Shown: positions 18,367 to 28,878, counted from the stretch's first letter. The stretch: 64,000 bases of DNA from Cytophagales bacterium (GCA_030446715.1 JAUJMU010000003.1:186001-250000); one strand, 5' to 3'. Program-made: numbers and translations. The notes: generated by a model from the sequence alone, not told the origin.

Positions 18367-21327
18367 TTATTCATAGGCCTTCAGCCCGCTGATTTCACGC
18401 CCTTCGGCTCTTTTCTTTAATAATGGGGTCAAATCTTCCATCAGTGCCAGTTCCCGTTTGGTGCGTTCTTTCCAGCCAAGGTCTAAGGGTGCAAAAAGTT
18501 CACTCAGCTTTTCGCCATCAAATATCATCCGGCTTATAGTGCTATCGGTAAATTGTTGTAGGGCTGAAATTTCCAAGCCGTTTTTCTGTGCAATGGCAGC
18601 TAATTCTTTGGTTATTTTTTCCGCTACAAACTTTTGGTAGCCTTCCCGTATCTCCTGTTCGTTTAAGCCCTTGCCAACTTCCAGTGTTTTGATGAAATCA
18701 GTAATGTATTCCCGTTCGTCCATCAGGTTGGCACTCGAACTCAGCACACCAATCAACGCTTCACGGGTCATTGTTTGCTTGGAAGGTCTGTTCTGCGTGT
18801 ATTTCGCAATCAATCCCATGATGTAGTCATAGTCTACTACGGCAGAAGCAAACAACACAAATTCAAAATCGAGTTGCTGAATGGTTGAGGGGGCTTGGTC
18901 GCCTTCTTTTTGCTGAATATCTTTCAGTTGTTTGGCAATTTCCAGATATGAACTGCGGAACGAACGCAAATGCTCTTCGGGCAATAGCTGGTCAATTTTT
19001 GCCTTTTGCTCATCGTTCAGGTCAGTGTACTGGTCAAGCTGTGTTTTCAGTCGCTGCACTTCTTTAAACCGGTTGATGAACTCCACGCGGGCCGCATCGC
19101 CTTTGATGTTGTAAACTTCCTGCGGCTCGTTTACCAGATTTTTGTCTTGCATCCATTTGCCCATTTCTGCAACTGCCTTTTCATATTTCTCAATCACTTT
19201 CGGGGCAGGGTCCACCAGCCATATTTCTTTGGCTCGTCCGGTATCTTCGCCACTGAATAAAGCAATGGCTTTGTCCACTTCGCCTTGCTGTTGCCTGAAA
19301 TCAAGTATGTTTCCGTAGGGCTTTGTGTCGTTCAGAATCCGGTTGGTGCGGCTGAATGCCTGAATCAGTCCGTGGTATTTCAGGTTTTTGTCTACATACA
19401 AAGTATTCAGGTATTTGGAGTCAAAGCCGGTGAGCAACATATCCACCACAATCACCAAGTCAATTTTGTTTTTGTGCGGATAGTCGGCATTGCTGTACTT
19501 CTGAAATTTGATACGCTGCTGCACATCCTGATAATACAGGTCAAACTCATTGATGCTGTGATTGCTTCCGTACTGCTTGTTGTAATCGGCAATAGTGGCT
19601 TGCAGGGCCTTTTTCTTTTTTTCGGGTTCAACTTTGTTGTCGGCTGCCTCCTGTTGTAAATCTTCCTGCAACTGCTGCACATCTTTGTTTCCTTCGGCAG
19701 GCGGCGAAAATACACAAGCAATATTTAAAGGAATGTAATTTTCATCTTCCCTGATTCGCTTTGCCTGTATCTCTTTGAATAGTCCGTAGTATTCAATGGC
19801 ATCATTGATAGAAGCCGTTGCCAGCAAAGCGTTAAAGCGTTTGGTATTTGTAGCGGCATCGTGCTTTTTGAGGATGGCATTGGCAACTGCTATTTTATGT
19901 TGTGTACTGCCAATGGTTATATTTTGCTCAGGCTTGAAATAGTCAATGTGAAAACGCAGTACATTTCTATCCTCAATGGCGTGCGTGATCGTGTAGGGGT
20001 GCAGTTGCTTTTGGAAAATGTCTTTGGTGGTTACAAAAGAGCCAACCGTTCCATCGATCTGCTTGTAGGTGGCATTATCTTCAAAAATGGGTGTTCCCGT
20101 AAAACCGAATAGCTGTGCATTCGGGAAAAACGCTTTGATGGCTTTGTGGTTTTCCCCGAACTGTGAACGGTGGCACTCGTCAAAAATGAAAACGATGCGT
20201 TTGTTGCTCAACGGCTGCAAACGTTCTTTGTAGTTGTTCCTGTTTTTCGGGTCTAAAGCCAGTCCTAATTTCTGAATGGTGGTAACGATTACCTTATTGG
20301 CTTTGTCGTCTGAAAGCATACGCCTTACCAGCGTTTCGGTATTGGTGTTCTCCTCAACACTACCCTCCTGAAATTTATTGAACTCCTCACGGGTTTGCCG
20401 GTCAAGGTCTTTGCGGTCAACCACAAACAAACATTTTTCAATGTCGCCATTGTCTTTGAGCAGGGTAGATGCTTTGAAAGAAGTAAGCGTCTTGCCGCTG
20501 CCGGTGGTGTGCCAGATGTAGCCGTTGCCTCTGTTTTGGTGGATGCAGTCTACAATGGCTTTTACCGCATAAATCTGGTAAGGCCGCATCACCAGCAGCT
20601 TTTGTTCGCTTGCCACCAAAACCATGTATTTGCTTATCATTTGGCTCAGGGTGCATTTGCTCAAAAACTTATCGGAGAAGTCGTCCAAGTGCGTAATCTT
20701 CCTGTTGTCCTCGCTTGCCAATTGATAGATGGGCAAAAACTGTTCGTCGGCATTAAAGCTGAAATGCGTAGGGTTGTTATTGGCAAAATAGTAGGTATTG
20801 GCCCGGTTGCTCACAATAAAAAGCTGCATGAAGCAAAGCAATGAGTTCGTGTAGCCGTTACCAGGGTCGCTTTTGTAGTCCACAATTTGCTGCATGGCTC
20901 TCCGTGGGCTGACCTCCAAACCTTTGAGTTCAATTTGAACCACGGGAATGCCGTTTATCAGCAAAATCACATCATACCGGTGATGACTGTTTTGGGTATT
21001 AATCCGCAGTTGGTTGATGACCTCAAACTCATTCTTGCACCAGTCCTTAATGTTCACTAGCGTGTAATGTAGAGGTGTTCCGTCCTCCCGGGTAATGGTG
21101 TTTATTTCACGTAAGCGTTTTGAGGAAGCAAAAACGTCGGAATTGATGATCTCGTCTCGTAAACGTGCAAACTCGGCATCAGTCAGATTAACCCGATTCA
21201 GAGCTTGAAACTTTTCACGGAAATTTTTTTCAAGCGTAATTCTGTCCCGAATATCTGCCCTGTAAGTGTATTTCAGGTCAGATAATTTGGCTATCAAACC
21301 TTGCTCTATTTGCGTTTCCTTAATCAT
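18367..21327 (-). CDS. hsdR: Type I restriction endonuclease subunit HsdR
   Basis: 986 aa, complete. N-terminal endonuclease domain with VVQIELKG near 126 (ExK of the PD-ExK site), then the SF2 motor: Walker A in WHTTGSGKTLTSF near 279, FDECHRSQFG (DEAD-like box) near 384, FTGTPI, and MLLTGFDSKYLNTLY with AFSRTNRI in the second RecA-like domain. The C-terminal helical part binds the methyltransferase core. It translocates and cuts DNA at unmodified sites when bound to HsdM2S. It is the first gene of the minus-strand restriction operon; its stop overlaps the start of the yhcG-RHS chimera. With hsdS broken, restriction is probably off. Confidence 0.95.
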   Translation of the reverse strand: MIKETQIEQGLIAKLSDLKYTYRADIRDRITLEKNFREKFQALNRVNLTDAEFARLRDEIINSDVFASSKRLREINTITREDGTPLHYTLVNIKDWCKNEFEVINQLRINTQNSHHRYDVILLINGIPVVQIELKGLEVSPRRAMQQIVDYKSDPGNGYTNSLLCFMQLFIVSNRANTYYFANNNPTHFSFNADEQFLPIYQLASEDNRKITHLDDFSDKFLSKCTLSQMISKYMVLVASEQKLLVMRPYQIYAVKAIVDCIHQNRGNGYIWHTTGSGKTLTSFKASTLLKDNGDIEKCLFVVDRKDLDRQTREEFNKFQEGSVEENTNTETLVRRMLSDDKANKVIVTTIQKLGLALDPKNRNNYKERLQPLSNKRIVFIFDECHRSQFGENHKAIKAFFPNAQLFGFTGTPIFEDNATYKQIDGTVGSFVTTKDIFQKQLHPYTITHAIEDRNVLRFHIDYFKPEQNITIGSTQHKIAVANAILKKHDAATNTKRFNALLATASINDAIEYYGLFKEIQAKRIREDENYIPLNIACVFSPPAEGNKDVQQLQEDLQQEAADNKVEPEKKKKALQATIADYNKQYGSNHSINEFDLYYQDVQQRIKFQKYSNADYPHKNKIDLVIVVDMLLTGFDSKYLNTLYVDKNLKYHGLIQAFSRTNRILNDTKPYGNILDFRQQQGEVDKAIALFSGEDTGRAKEIWLVDPAPKVIEKYEKAVAEMGKWMQDKNLVNEPQEVYNIKGDAARVEFINRFKEVQRLKTQLDQYTDLNDEQKAKIDQLLPEEHLRSFRSSYLEIAKQLKDIQQKEGDQAPSTIQQLDFEFVLFASAVVDYDYIMGLIAKYTQNRPSKQTMTREALIGVLSSSANLMDEREYITDFIKTLEVGKGLNEQEIREGYQKFVAEKITKELAAIAQKNGLEISALQQFTDSTISRMIFDGEKLSELFAPLDLGWKERTKRELALMEDLTPLLKKRAEGREISGLKAYE

Positions 21328-22014
21328 ATAAAGATTATATCGGCCAAAATAACTGTTTTCATTAAGTTAATCAGACTTTGCATTGGCAAAAAGTGGATCT
21401 TCTGGCTTTACGTAGGCAATGCAAAAGCGGCGGGTAGTTTTAGAGATGGAACAGACAGAGCTCCCCATGCATTTTTAGCCAAATTTTTCTGACCTTAACG
21501 AGTTGTTCTTGTGGATCCATGGAGGTAAGACTACTAAAGGGTTAGCGGTGGATAAAAGGATACCTCTGCCAGCCCTAATAAGCCAGCCCAGAGTTCCCCG
21601 CATATCTACCGCTTAATTATAGTAGTTTACCAACAAGTATGAAAATGGTAAAATCGAAGCGCCTCTTTTATACCCTCACATTATATTGGCTGATTGGCAT
21701 CTGCCAATATAAACTGTTAACCCAAAGAAAAATCCTTCAACATTTTAAAACTAAGGCTAAAGTATAACTGGCAAACTGTAACAGGACAGTATACTGCATT
21801 TACCCGCCAAAGACCAGATAAGATTCTAGGATACGATGCGTTTATTCTTTTTCAGTGGCTGGAAAAAATGATGTTTAACATCATGCCTTCTACGCTGTCA
21901 TATTCGGCAGAACACCCTTTCTTTTAAAATCCTTACCCACCATTTCGGCCATTAAAAACCTGTATACCGTCATTTCCGCGAAATGCAAGTAAATTTTCGT
22001 GTGGAATTGACTTT
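21328..22014. other. Intergenic region between hsdR and the adhesin gene
   Basis: Nearly 700 bp without a credible gene. It holds a perfect 9-bp stem, TATATTGGC (21682-21690) with GCCAATATA (21703-21711), which could be a regulatory hairpin. Promoters for hsdR (minus) and the adhesin (plus) must lie here, but I see no unambiguous -7/-33 boxes. Confidence 0.4.
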
Positions 22015-25000
22015 ATGAGGTATAAAATAACTTTTGCTTTTTCAGTTTTACTCCTTTTGTCTGCTTCTTTCTTGGCAGCCCAGCAACTAGATACAACTAT
22101 GTGGGCTACCAATGGCCCAGTTCAAGTAATAGTCCGATATGGTGGTTCAGTTTATATTGGAGGCTCCTTCTCTTGTATTGGGCCCAATACGGGGGGAGGA
22201 GCAGCTTTAAACAGAACAGATGGAAAAAGAATTTCCACCCCGTTATTACATATAACCGGAAGTGTATTTACTTCAGTGCCGGATGGAAACGGCGGACGGT
22301 ATATAGGCGGTGATTTTACAATGATAAATGGCATGGTCCGGAAAAGAATAGCCCATATTCTGCCGGATGGAACGCTGGATCAAGGTTGGAATCCTGCTGC
22401 CGATAGTACAATAAAAGCACTTGTGGTTACTGGCAACCATGTCTATGCCGGAGGTAATTTCAGAACCATTGGCGGGCAAACCAGAAATTATCTGGCGGCA
22501 ATGGATGCGACTACCGGGCAGGTAACCCCATGGAACCCCGATGCAGGAAGTGCAGTTGCTGCACTGGCTGCCGAAGGAAACATAATTTATGTAGGGGGTA
22601 ATTTTTCAAAAATCGGAAATATTACAAGAAATTCCCTTGCGGCAATTGATGCTGCTACAGGAGAGGTAACTGCTTGGAATCCGGATGTCTTTGGACCTAT
22701 AAATACACTAGCTGTTTCGCAGAATACGGTTTTTGTGGGTGGAGCTTTCAGTGCTGTTGGTGGCATGAGCAGAAACCGACTTGCCTCCATTGATGTGTCT
22801 ACGGGTAAGCCCTCGCAATGGAACCCAAGTCCGAATAGCGATGTATCGGCTTTATGCATTTCCGGAAGTACAGTGTATGTAGGAGGAGCTTTCACCACCA
22901 TAGGTGGAATGTCAAGAGGCCGGGTGGCGGCAATTGACGCAGCTACCGGGCAGGTAACCCCATGGAATCCAAATGCTAATAATTGGGTATACTCGCTGGC
23001 AGTGTCAGGAAATTCTGTTTTTGCTGGAGGAGCCTTTACCTCTGTCGGTGGCCAGGCAAGAAATTATTTGGCCTCTGTCGATACTTCTACAGGAGAGGCA
23101 TTACCCTGGAACGCCAATGCCAGCGGCTGGGTGTATTCTATTTCACTTTCAGAACAGGATTTATACGCCGGGGGTAATTTCAGAACCATTGGCGGGCAGA
23201 GCAGAAACCATCTGGCAGCAATTGATGCTGCTACCGGGCAGGTAACCCCATGGAATCCAAACCCGAACAATCCTGTAGCCGCTCTGGCCGTTTCAGATAA
23301 CATAGTTTATATAGGGGGAGCTTTACAGCGATAGGGGGAAAGGTTAGAAACTACTTAGGGCTATCGATGCTTCCACCGGTAATCTGATGACGTGGAATCC
23401 TAATCCGAACCGGGCTGTAAACACAGTGGTCGTTTCAGGAAATATCATATATGCGGGAGGGGCATTTACCATTGCCGGTGGGCAGTTCAGGAATTATGTG
23501 GCCTCTTTTGACGTTTTCACCGGTCAGATTACCAGTTGGAATCCTAGTGCAAATCAGTATGTTTCTGTTTTAACAGTGTTGGACAAAAACTGTATTCGCC
23601 GGAGGAGCATTTACTTCTATTGGAGGCAGATTCACAGGTTGCTTGGCTGCTATCGATGCTTCTTCAGGAAAAGCCTTAGACTGGAATATAAATGCTAACT
23701 CTACTGTTTCAGCACTCACTGTTTCAGCAAAAAAATTATATGTGGGAGGTAATTTTACCCTCATTGGTGGCCAGGCTCGAAACCGTCTGGCCGCAGTTGA
23801 TGTAACGACTGGCACAGTCACAAATTGGAATCCTGATTTAAACGGTCAGGTCGCAGCGCTGGCAGTTATAGGGAGCGATGTATATACGGGTGGTTATTTC
23901 ACCAGCGTTGGCGGCAAGACCAGAAATTATTTGGCTGCAATCAATTCCCTAACCGGCCAACCTTCAGACTGGCATCCGGATGCTAGTCAATACATTTATG
24001 CATTGGCTGCTACTCGTGGGTTTTTGTACGCTGGAGGATACTTTACCACTATACAAAAAAGGAATTTAGCTTATTTCTCCTCGTATCTTTTGCCTGTACC
24101 TAAGCCAAATTTTGTTCAAGGAGTTATTTTTGAAGACAAAAACAGTGATTGCAAACAGGATCCAAATGAAAAAGGTTTGGCTGGTACAGTGGTTGTTGCA
24201 AGGCCCGGTAATTTCTTTACTTCCACTGATTCTTCCGGAAAATATACGCTGCCTTTGGAATCCGGTGAATATACAATTCACCAGATTATTCCAGTTCATA
24301 AGCAGGATTTAATTCACCAAGTGTCCTGCAGTTGAAAATATTCATTCAGTAAGGTTCGCCGGTTCAGATGACACCCTTTCTGCAATAGACTTTGCAAACC
24401 GGATCCAGATCCGCTCTTATCTAAGGGTAAGCGTTTCTTCTAGCCGCCGTCGCCGCTGTTTTTCTGGCACCACCACAGTCTCTTACTGTAACACCGGTAC
24501 GGATGAGGCCGGTAACGTCAAGGTCTATGTCAAGCTTCCTGAGTATGTAGTTCTGGTCCGGGCAAGTCAGGAGTACACAATTGATGAAGACCAAAATTAC
24601 GTCTTCTCCCCTGGGAAATTGGCTGCCAATGATTGCGGATTCATTCAGCTTACCGATTCCGTGGTTTGCAATGACCCTTCCATCAGAGGTCTTACTCAAT
24701 GTACCAAAGCATGGATTACTCCGGCCAACTCCTTCACTCCTGGATCCCACATGGGATGGGTCAGATATAAATCTTGAGGCAGCCTGCCAAGGTAATGGCA
24801 AGGTAATACTAAAGATCCGGAACAGGGGAAAAGGAAACATGGCTGACAGCAGTACTTTCAGAATTTTATTGGATGCGCAGACAGCCTATATTGGCAGATT
24901 CAGGCTATCCATAAGCGACAGCTTGATTCTGAATATACCTGCATCCGGAGCCACCGTTCGCCTTGAAGCGGATCAACGTCCGGGACACCCAATTAAAAAA

Positions 25001-25676
25001 CAGAGTAATATTTCCGTAGAAGCCTGTGGTGCAGGCGTGGATGGTCAAGTCAGTATAGGGTATGTCTCACAATTCCCTCAGGATGATGTTGAACCAGAGG
25101 TGGCAGTCGAATGTCTGTCTATAACCGACTCGTATGATCCCAATGACAAAAATGTTTCTCCATTGGGAGTAACTTCTCAAAAATACACACCTTCCGGGCA
25201 TGTACTTGATTACGTGATCCGCTTTCAGAATACTGGAACAGATGTAGCTTATAAGGTAGTGGTAGTAGATACGCTATCCGATCAGCTTGATATTAGTACC
25301 CTACAGGTAGGAGCCGCTTCACACCCGTACAAAATGCAAGTATCTGGTCAAGGAAATCCTGTACTTGCCTTTATTTTTGATAACATAAACCTTCCTGACA
25401 GTACCTCAGATAAAACGGCAAGCAATGGTTTTATCCAGTTCAGTATTAAACCCAAAGTCGGTCTTCCAGTGAAAGCGAGGATTGAGAATTATGCTGACAT
25501 ATTTTTCGATTATAATGAACCTATCCGGACCAATACAACAATAAATACTATCTATGATATGCCTTTGGTAATTGTAGATGCTGTCAGACTAAATGAAAGT
25601 ATAATTTGTAATGCTAATGTTTCCGTGCAGGCAGGGGATAATCAAATTCTTTGTTGGCAGTTAACAGAAACAAATC

Positions 25677-25900
25677 TTCAGGCACTCAGCCCCGGTATGG
25701 AAAAGGCAGTTGGAAAAGGATCAGCGGATGGGGTAATATTCATGACCGGGAGAATCCTGCCTCCCGGTTACCGGACTTGGCTACGGAGAGAATGTTTTTG
25801 AGTGGAGTGTTTCTGCCAATTCCTGCGGCACTGACTCGCTGCGGGCATGGGTAACCTTGACCCGCCTGGCAAAACCGGCTACTCCCGTGATTACGCAAAA
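25677..25900 (+). repeat. Internal direct repeat copy 1 in the adhesin gene
   Basis: Starts TTCAGGCACTCAGCCCC and ends GTGATTACGCAAAA. It matches 26155-26380 except that two C-runs are each one base shorter. These two losses are exactly what breaks the reading frame in this copy. Confidence 0.92.
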
Positions 25901-26154
25901 CGACAGCGAAACCCTTGGAGCAGATTTACCAGCAACTAACTATACTTGGTTTCTGGATGGAATCAGGCTGGACCAGCACACGCAAACTATTTCCGTTTAT
26001 CAGGCCGGAAATTATTCCGTACAGGTGCAAAAATTCGACGGATGCTGGTCAGAGGTTTCAGCTGTTTTTGCTTATGCTTTGCCTTGTCACGTTACAAATA
26101 CCGAATCTTTTGCTGGAAATAACCAGTATCTATGCGAGAAGGATACTGCTCAAT

Positions 26155-26380
26155 TTCAGGCACTCAGCCCCCGGTATGGAAAAGGCAGTTGGAAAAGGAT
26201 CAGCGGATGGGGTAATATTCATGACCGGGAGAATCCTGCCTCCCCGGTTACCGGACTTGGCTACGGAGAGAATGTTTTTGAGTGGAGTGTTTCTGCCAAT
26301 TCCTGCGGCACTGACTCGCTGCGGGCATGGGTAACCTTGACCCGCCTGGCAAAACCGGCTACTCCCGTGATTACGCAAAA
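26155..26380 (+). repeat. Internal direct repeat copy 2 in the adhesin gene
   Basis: 226-bp copy with intact frame (LQALSPRYGKGSWKRISGWG... RLAKPATPVITQ). See copy 1 at 25677-25900. Confidence 0.92.
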
Positions 26381-26850
26381 AGGGGTTGATAGCTTAATGT
26401 GCAGCCACGCAGGTGAAGGCTACGAATGGTACTTGAATGGGAACTTACTCCATTTTGGACAAAAGCAGGTGATTCGCGTCAACCAAGTTGGCTTTTATTC
26501 GGTCAGGGTCAAGGAACCCTTAACTTGTTTTTCGGACTTATCACCTGCTTTTGAGTATGGTTTAAATACCACAAGTCCTGTAAGAATTTACAATTTCAAT
26601 CTTTATCCTAATCCAACTACTGGAAAGGTGGCAATAGTGCTTCCAACAAGTCTTGGCTCAAACATTCATATTTCTGTTTATGATGCTCTAGGTCGAATAG
26701 TAATTGCTGAATACATCAATTTGGCTTCTGAAAATAACAAAGTAGAATTAGATTTTTCCGCACAAAAAGTTGGGATTTTCATAATTAAGCTTCAATCGAA
26801 GAATGGAATAATAACTAAAAGACTCTTTAAAACGGGAGCTAAATAAATTC

Positions 26851-26954
26851 GGTAGTGCTAAAAATAGGGTGCTACTCCAAGTTTAAAACCACCCTTAATA
26901 CCACCTTAAATCAAGTTTTTGAAATTCAAGTAGCACCCTAAATTGTGCACTACC
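26851..26954. repeat. 104-bp inverted-repeat element (MITE-like or long hairpin)
   Basis: The first 26 bp (GGTAGTGCTAAAAATAGGGT onward) and last 26 bp are inverted copies with a few mismatches in the AT-rich middle; the outer GGTAGTGC and inner AGGGTGCTACT blocks match perfectly. It starts directly after the adhesin stop, so it may serve as a terminator. Confidence 0.7.
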
Positions 26955-27067
26955 ATAAATTCAAAGTGAGCACCATCTGCCAACCACAAATCTATTTTTT
27001 CGCAAGCTCAAATAACTTGGTGGTTGGTACCAGAAAGGTTGAAGGAAGTTTAAGTTTATGAAAAGAA

Positions 27068-27697
27068 TTAATCAATGAGTAAGGCTTTGACCTTTGAGAC
27101 AGTATTTTTCGATACTCCACAAATGGCTGCAATTTCCCTGATGCTGTTATTGCCTTCTTTTAATTGCTTTACTACGCGAGGGTAATTGCTGAGCACTTCC
27201 TGTTGAGATTTCACGCTGCCAGCTTTGCGGCCAATGTGTTTGCCCTGCCGCCTTGCCTCCTGTTGCCCGGAGATGATTCTTTCTCGCAGCAGTTCTCGTT
27301 CGTAGTCAGCGTATTCCTTCTGAATACCGAACAGAAGGTTCGCCAGAGGCTTCCTTTTCCCTTGCTCATCAAGGGTTTCCATACCCAAATTTTTGCAGTA
27401 GATGGATACACCCAGTTCATCGAGTTCTCCCCTGATCTTTTCCGTTTCCCTGGCATTCCGGCCCAACCGTGATACTTCAGTCAGCAACACCTTTCGAATT
27501 GTTCCGGCTCTGGCAATAGTTAACAGTTCTTCTACATCTAAACGCTTACTATTTTTCTTGTAGCCGGACACTTTAGCTTTTATCAGAGCTACTACATGAT
27601 ACTGCCTGTAGCGGGCATACTCTTCCAGTTCAGTGATTTGACGCTGGTAATTCTGCTCTTGGGTACTGACGCGTACAAAGATGACAACCGGAATCAT
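27068..27697 (-). CDS. Serine recombinase (resolvase/invertase family)
   Basis: 209 aa. The N-terminal catalytic domain begins VIFVRVSTQEQN with the nucleophile Ser near residue 11; EVSRLGRNARE carries the conserved SRLxR catalytic arginine region. GIQKEYADYERELLRERI is the dimer/E-helix region, and an HTH domain with SIREIAAICGVSKNTVSKVK ends the protein. Length and layout are those of resolvases and invertases. It may resolve element multimers or invert DNA, but no res or invertible site is obvious nearby; the 180 bp upstream contains several inverted-repeat fragments. Intact. Confidence 0.9.
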   Translation of the reverse strand: MIPVVIFVRVSTQEQNYQRQITELEEYARYRQYHVVALIKAKVSGYKKNSKRLDVEELLTIARAGTIRKVLLTEVSRLGRNARETEKIRGELDELGVSIYCKNLGMETLDEQGKRKPLANLLFGIQKEYADYERELLRERIISGQQEARRQGKHIGRKAGSVKSQQEVLSNYPRVVKQLKEGNNSIREIAAICGVSKNTVSKVKALLID

Positions 27698-27815
27698 GTT
27701 ATAAATAAATGCAGTGGGTCAAAAAAAGGAGTTGTTTTCTGTGGGACAATGAGCCGGTTCCTAAATTGGGTAAATTGCCCAAATAGGCGGCGTGAAATGA
27801 GCTATACTTTTTTTG

Positions 27816-27864
27816 GGACAATAAACACTGCTTTGCTGTGTATTCATTCAGTGTATTATTGTCC
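27816..27864. other. Inverted repeat between the recombinase and a zinc-finger gene
   Basis: GGACAATAAACACTG (27816-27830) pairs with CAGTGTATTATTGTCC (27849-27864) with one bulge. It lies just past the stop of the zinc-finger gene and upstream of the serine recombinase gene, so it could be a terminator or a recombinase site. Confidence 0.5.
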
Positions 27865-27879
27865 TAAAGGGCTGATGTG

Positions 27880-28674
27880 TTACTCTAATGCGTTTTGCAA
27901 CTCCTCCACGAAATCAGGCTCCAGAACCAGATATACTTCTTTGTTCTCGAAAAAGCTCTTCTTGGATAATTCATCCTGCATCTCGGCTAGGACCTCTTTA
28001 ATGTCCTTAATGATCTTCCACTGCGGCAACAGGTGATAAGTTGCCCCTCTTTTCTCTGCCCACTTCCTAACCTCTAACTGCCAGTCCCTTATTGCAATTT
28101 TCAAATTTTGGATTTGTGCTCCACTCCAGGAGGCCTCGTCACCATCCAATATTTCGCCAACAATTGCTATAAACTCTTCTTGCAAGGACCGCTTCAACGG
28201 CTCGGTTCTTGGATTACCAGTCCTGTGGGATTTTTCCTTACTGGGGACTTCCTGACGGTTAATCTCATTTGATACTTTTTCCGTGGTGGTGCTAGCTTGC
28301 AACCTTTCTAACTGTAATCTAGCAGCTTTCAGTTTGGCTTCCTGCTCTTCCTTTTGGGTGTGCAGCTTCTTTAATTCATGTTCGCGGTCTCTTTGCCGCT
28401 CTTCAGCCTGTAACCGGGCCAGATGGAGCTGGTGCTCTAGCTCCATCTTTTTGATTCGGGCCAGTGATCTTGCATCGGTTGTCTTTACTCCGCTACGGGC
28501 GCTGGTGGTCAGGTTTAGTTCCGGAGTGCTAGGTGGATGAATCGAACCAGGAGGGCCTTGTTCGGCCTTGCCTTGCTTAAATGCTTCACCTTTGCATTTT
28601 GAGGAACAATACTTCTTATTACTGCGGTAAGGAAAGTTGCTGCCGCATTGTGGGCATTGAGAGGTGTTTTTCAT
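27880..28674 (-). CDS. Zinc-ribbon and coiled-coil protein of unknown function
   Basis: 264 aa. The N-terminus has a four-cysteine zinc ribbon (CPQCGSNFPYRSNKKYCSSKC, Cys at about 8, 11, 24, 28). Residues 65-135 are a charged coiled coil (KMELEHQLHLARLQAEERQR onwards). The C-terminal half is helical (EEFIAIVGEILDGDEASWSG, REWAEKRGATYHLLP type). I recognise no family. Similar small zinc-finger/coiled-coil proteins are often found next to primase genes in Bacteroidota elements, but no role can be assigned. It follows the primase-helicase on the same strand after a 200-bp spacer. Confidence 0.6.
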   Translation of the reverse strand: MKNTSQCPQCGSNFPYRSNKKYCSSKCKGEAFKQGKAEQGPPGSIHPPSTPELNLTTSARSGVKTTDARSLARIKKMELEHQLHLARLQAEERQRDREHELKKLHTQKEEQEAKLKAARLQLERLQASTTTEKVSNEINRQEVPSKEKSHRTGNPRTEPLKRSLQEEFIAIVGEILDGDEASWSGAQIQNLKIAIRDWQLEVRKWAEKRGATYHLLPQWKIIKDIKEVLAEMQDELSKKSFFENKEVYLVLEPDFVEELQNALE

Positions 28675-28878
28675 AGTCTGAAAGCGAAGATGTCACGTAA
28701 AAAACTGTTCTAAATCGGTTTTTTAGCCGTTTCCAAACAGTTGTTCTAACGGTTTTGAAAAACGGTTCTTTCACAAAAGCCTGATACCATAGCTACCATG
28801 GCTACCTGAAAATCTGTTCTTGAAATTTTTTTGAACTAGGGTATTTATGGTAGCCATGGTAGCTGGCATTGTACTCAC
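28675..28878. other. Non-coding spacer with palindromes and short repeats (possible origin or terminator)
   Basis: A 16-bp perfect inverted repeat, AGCTACCATGGCTACC (28791-28806) and GGTAGCCATGGTAGCT (28849-28864), directly follows the primase-helicase stop. CTGTTCT and ACGGTT(C/T)T motifs recur several times between 28690 and 28820. It may be an iteron-like replication origin, an operator or just a terminator. Confidence 0.45.

Larger units (their letters stand above)
15644..18374 (-). pseudogene. Chimera: YhcG/DUF1016 N-half fused to RHS core and lipase-like toxin tail, interrupted by IS630
   Basis: Residues 1-225 (18374-17700) are the DUF1016 N-terminal domain (WNLGKLLVERK, LSPRNLWDMKRFYERY, LPWGHNLLLL) ending GNQYR. 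The frame continues without a break into an RHS-associated core (YGFNGKENDGE, YSPRIAKFLSVDPLT, YQFASNTPIWAIDLDGLE), and then a C-terminal domain with GHSHGG near 408, the serine-nucleophile elbow of alpha/beta hydrolases. The IS630 element at 15990-17134 interrupts just after GGNVSI; beyond it the frame resumes QAAKMLFDKYG and ITIATPAFNG and ends at 15644. Removing the IS and one TA rejoins it in frame. RHS tails are usually toxin tips. The start overlaps the hsdR stop, so the fusion is read from the restriction operon. Confidence 0.82.
22015..26846 (+). pseudogene. Large T9SS-secreted repeat protein (beta-propeller-like repeats, DUF7619-like and T9SS sorting domain), multiply frameshifted
   Basis: A signal peptide (MRYKITFAFSVLLLLSASFL) is followed by about a dozen 40-42-residue repeats of the type YVGGNFxxIGGxxRNxLAAID-ATGxVTxWNP, suggesting beta-propeller blades. 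Next comes a carbohydrate/Ig-like stretch, then a DUF7619-like region (YDPNDKNVSPLG, LDYVIRFQNTGTDVAYKVVV, ENYADIFFDYNEPI), two duplicated segments, and a C-terminal type A sorting domain (NLYPNPTTGKVAIV, LGRIV, IIKLQSKNGIITKRLFK) for type IX export. Frame changes occur near 23327, 23360, 23590, 24335-24580, 25690 and 25768; several are clearly one base missing in a homopolymer. Restored, it is about 1610 aa. Likely a surface or secreted adhesin; ligand unknown. Confidence 0.82.

Noticed and set aside
27698-27879. Invertible segment controlled by the serine recombinase
   Set aside because: Only one hairpin-type repeat and no gene or promoter between matched sites, so no switch could be defined.
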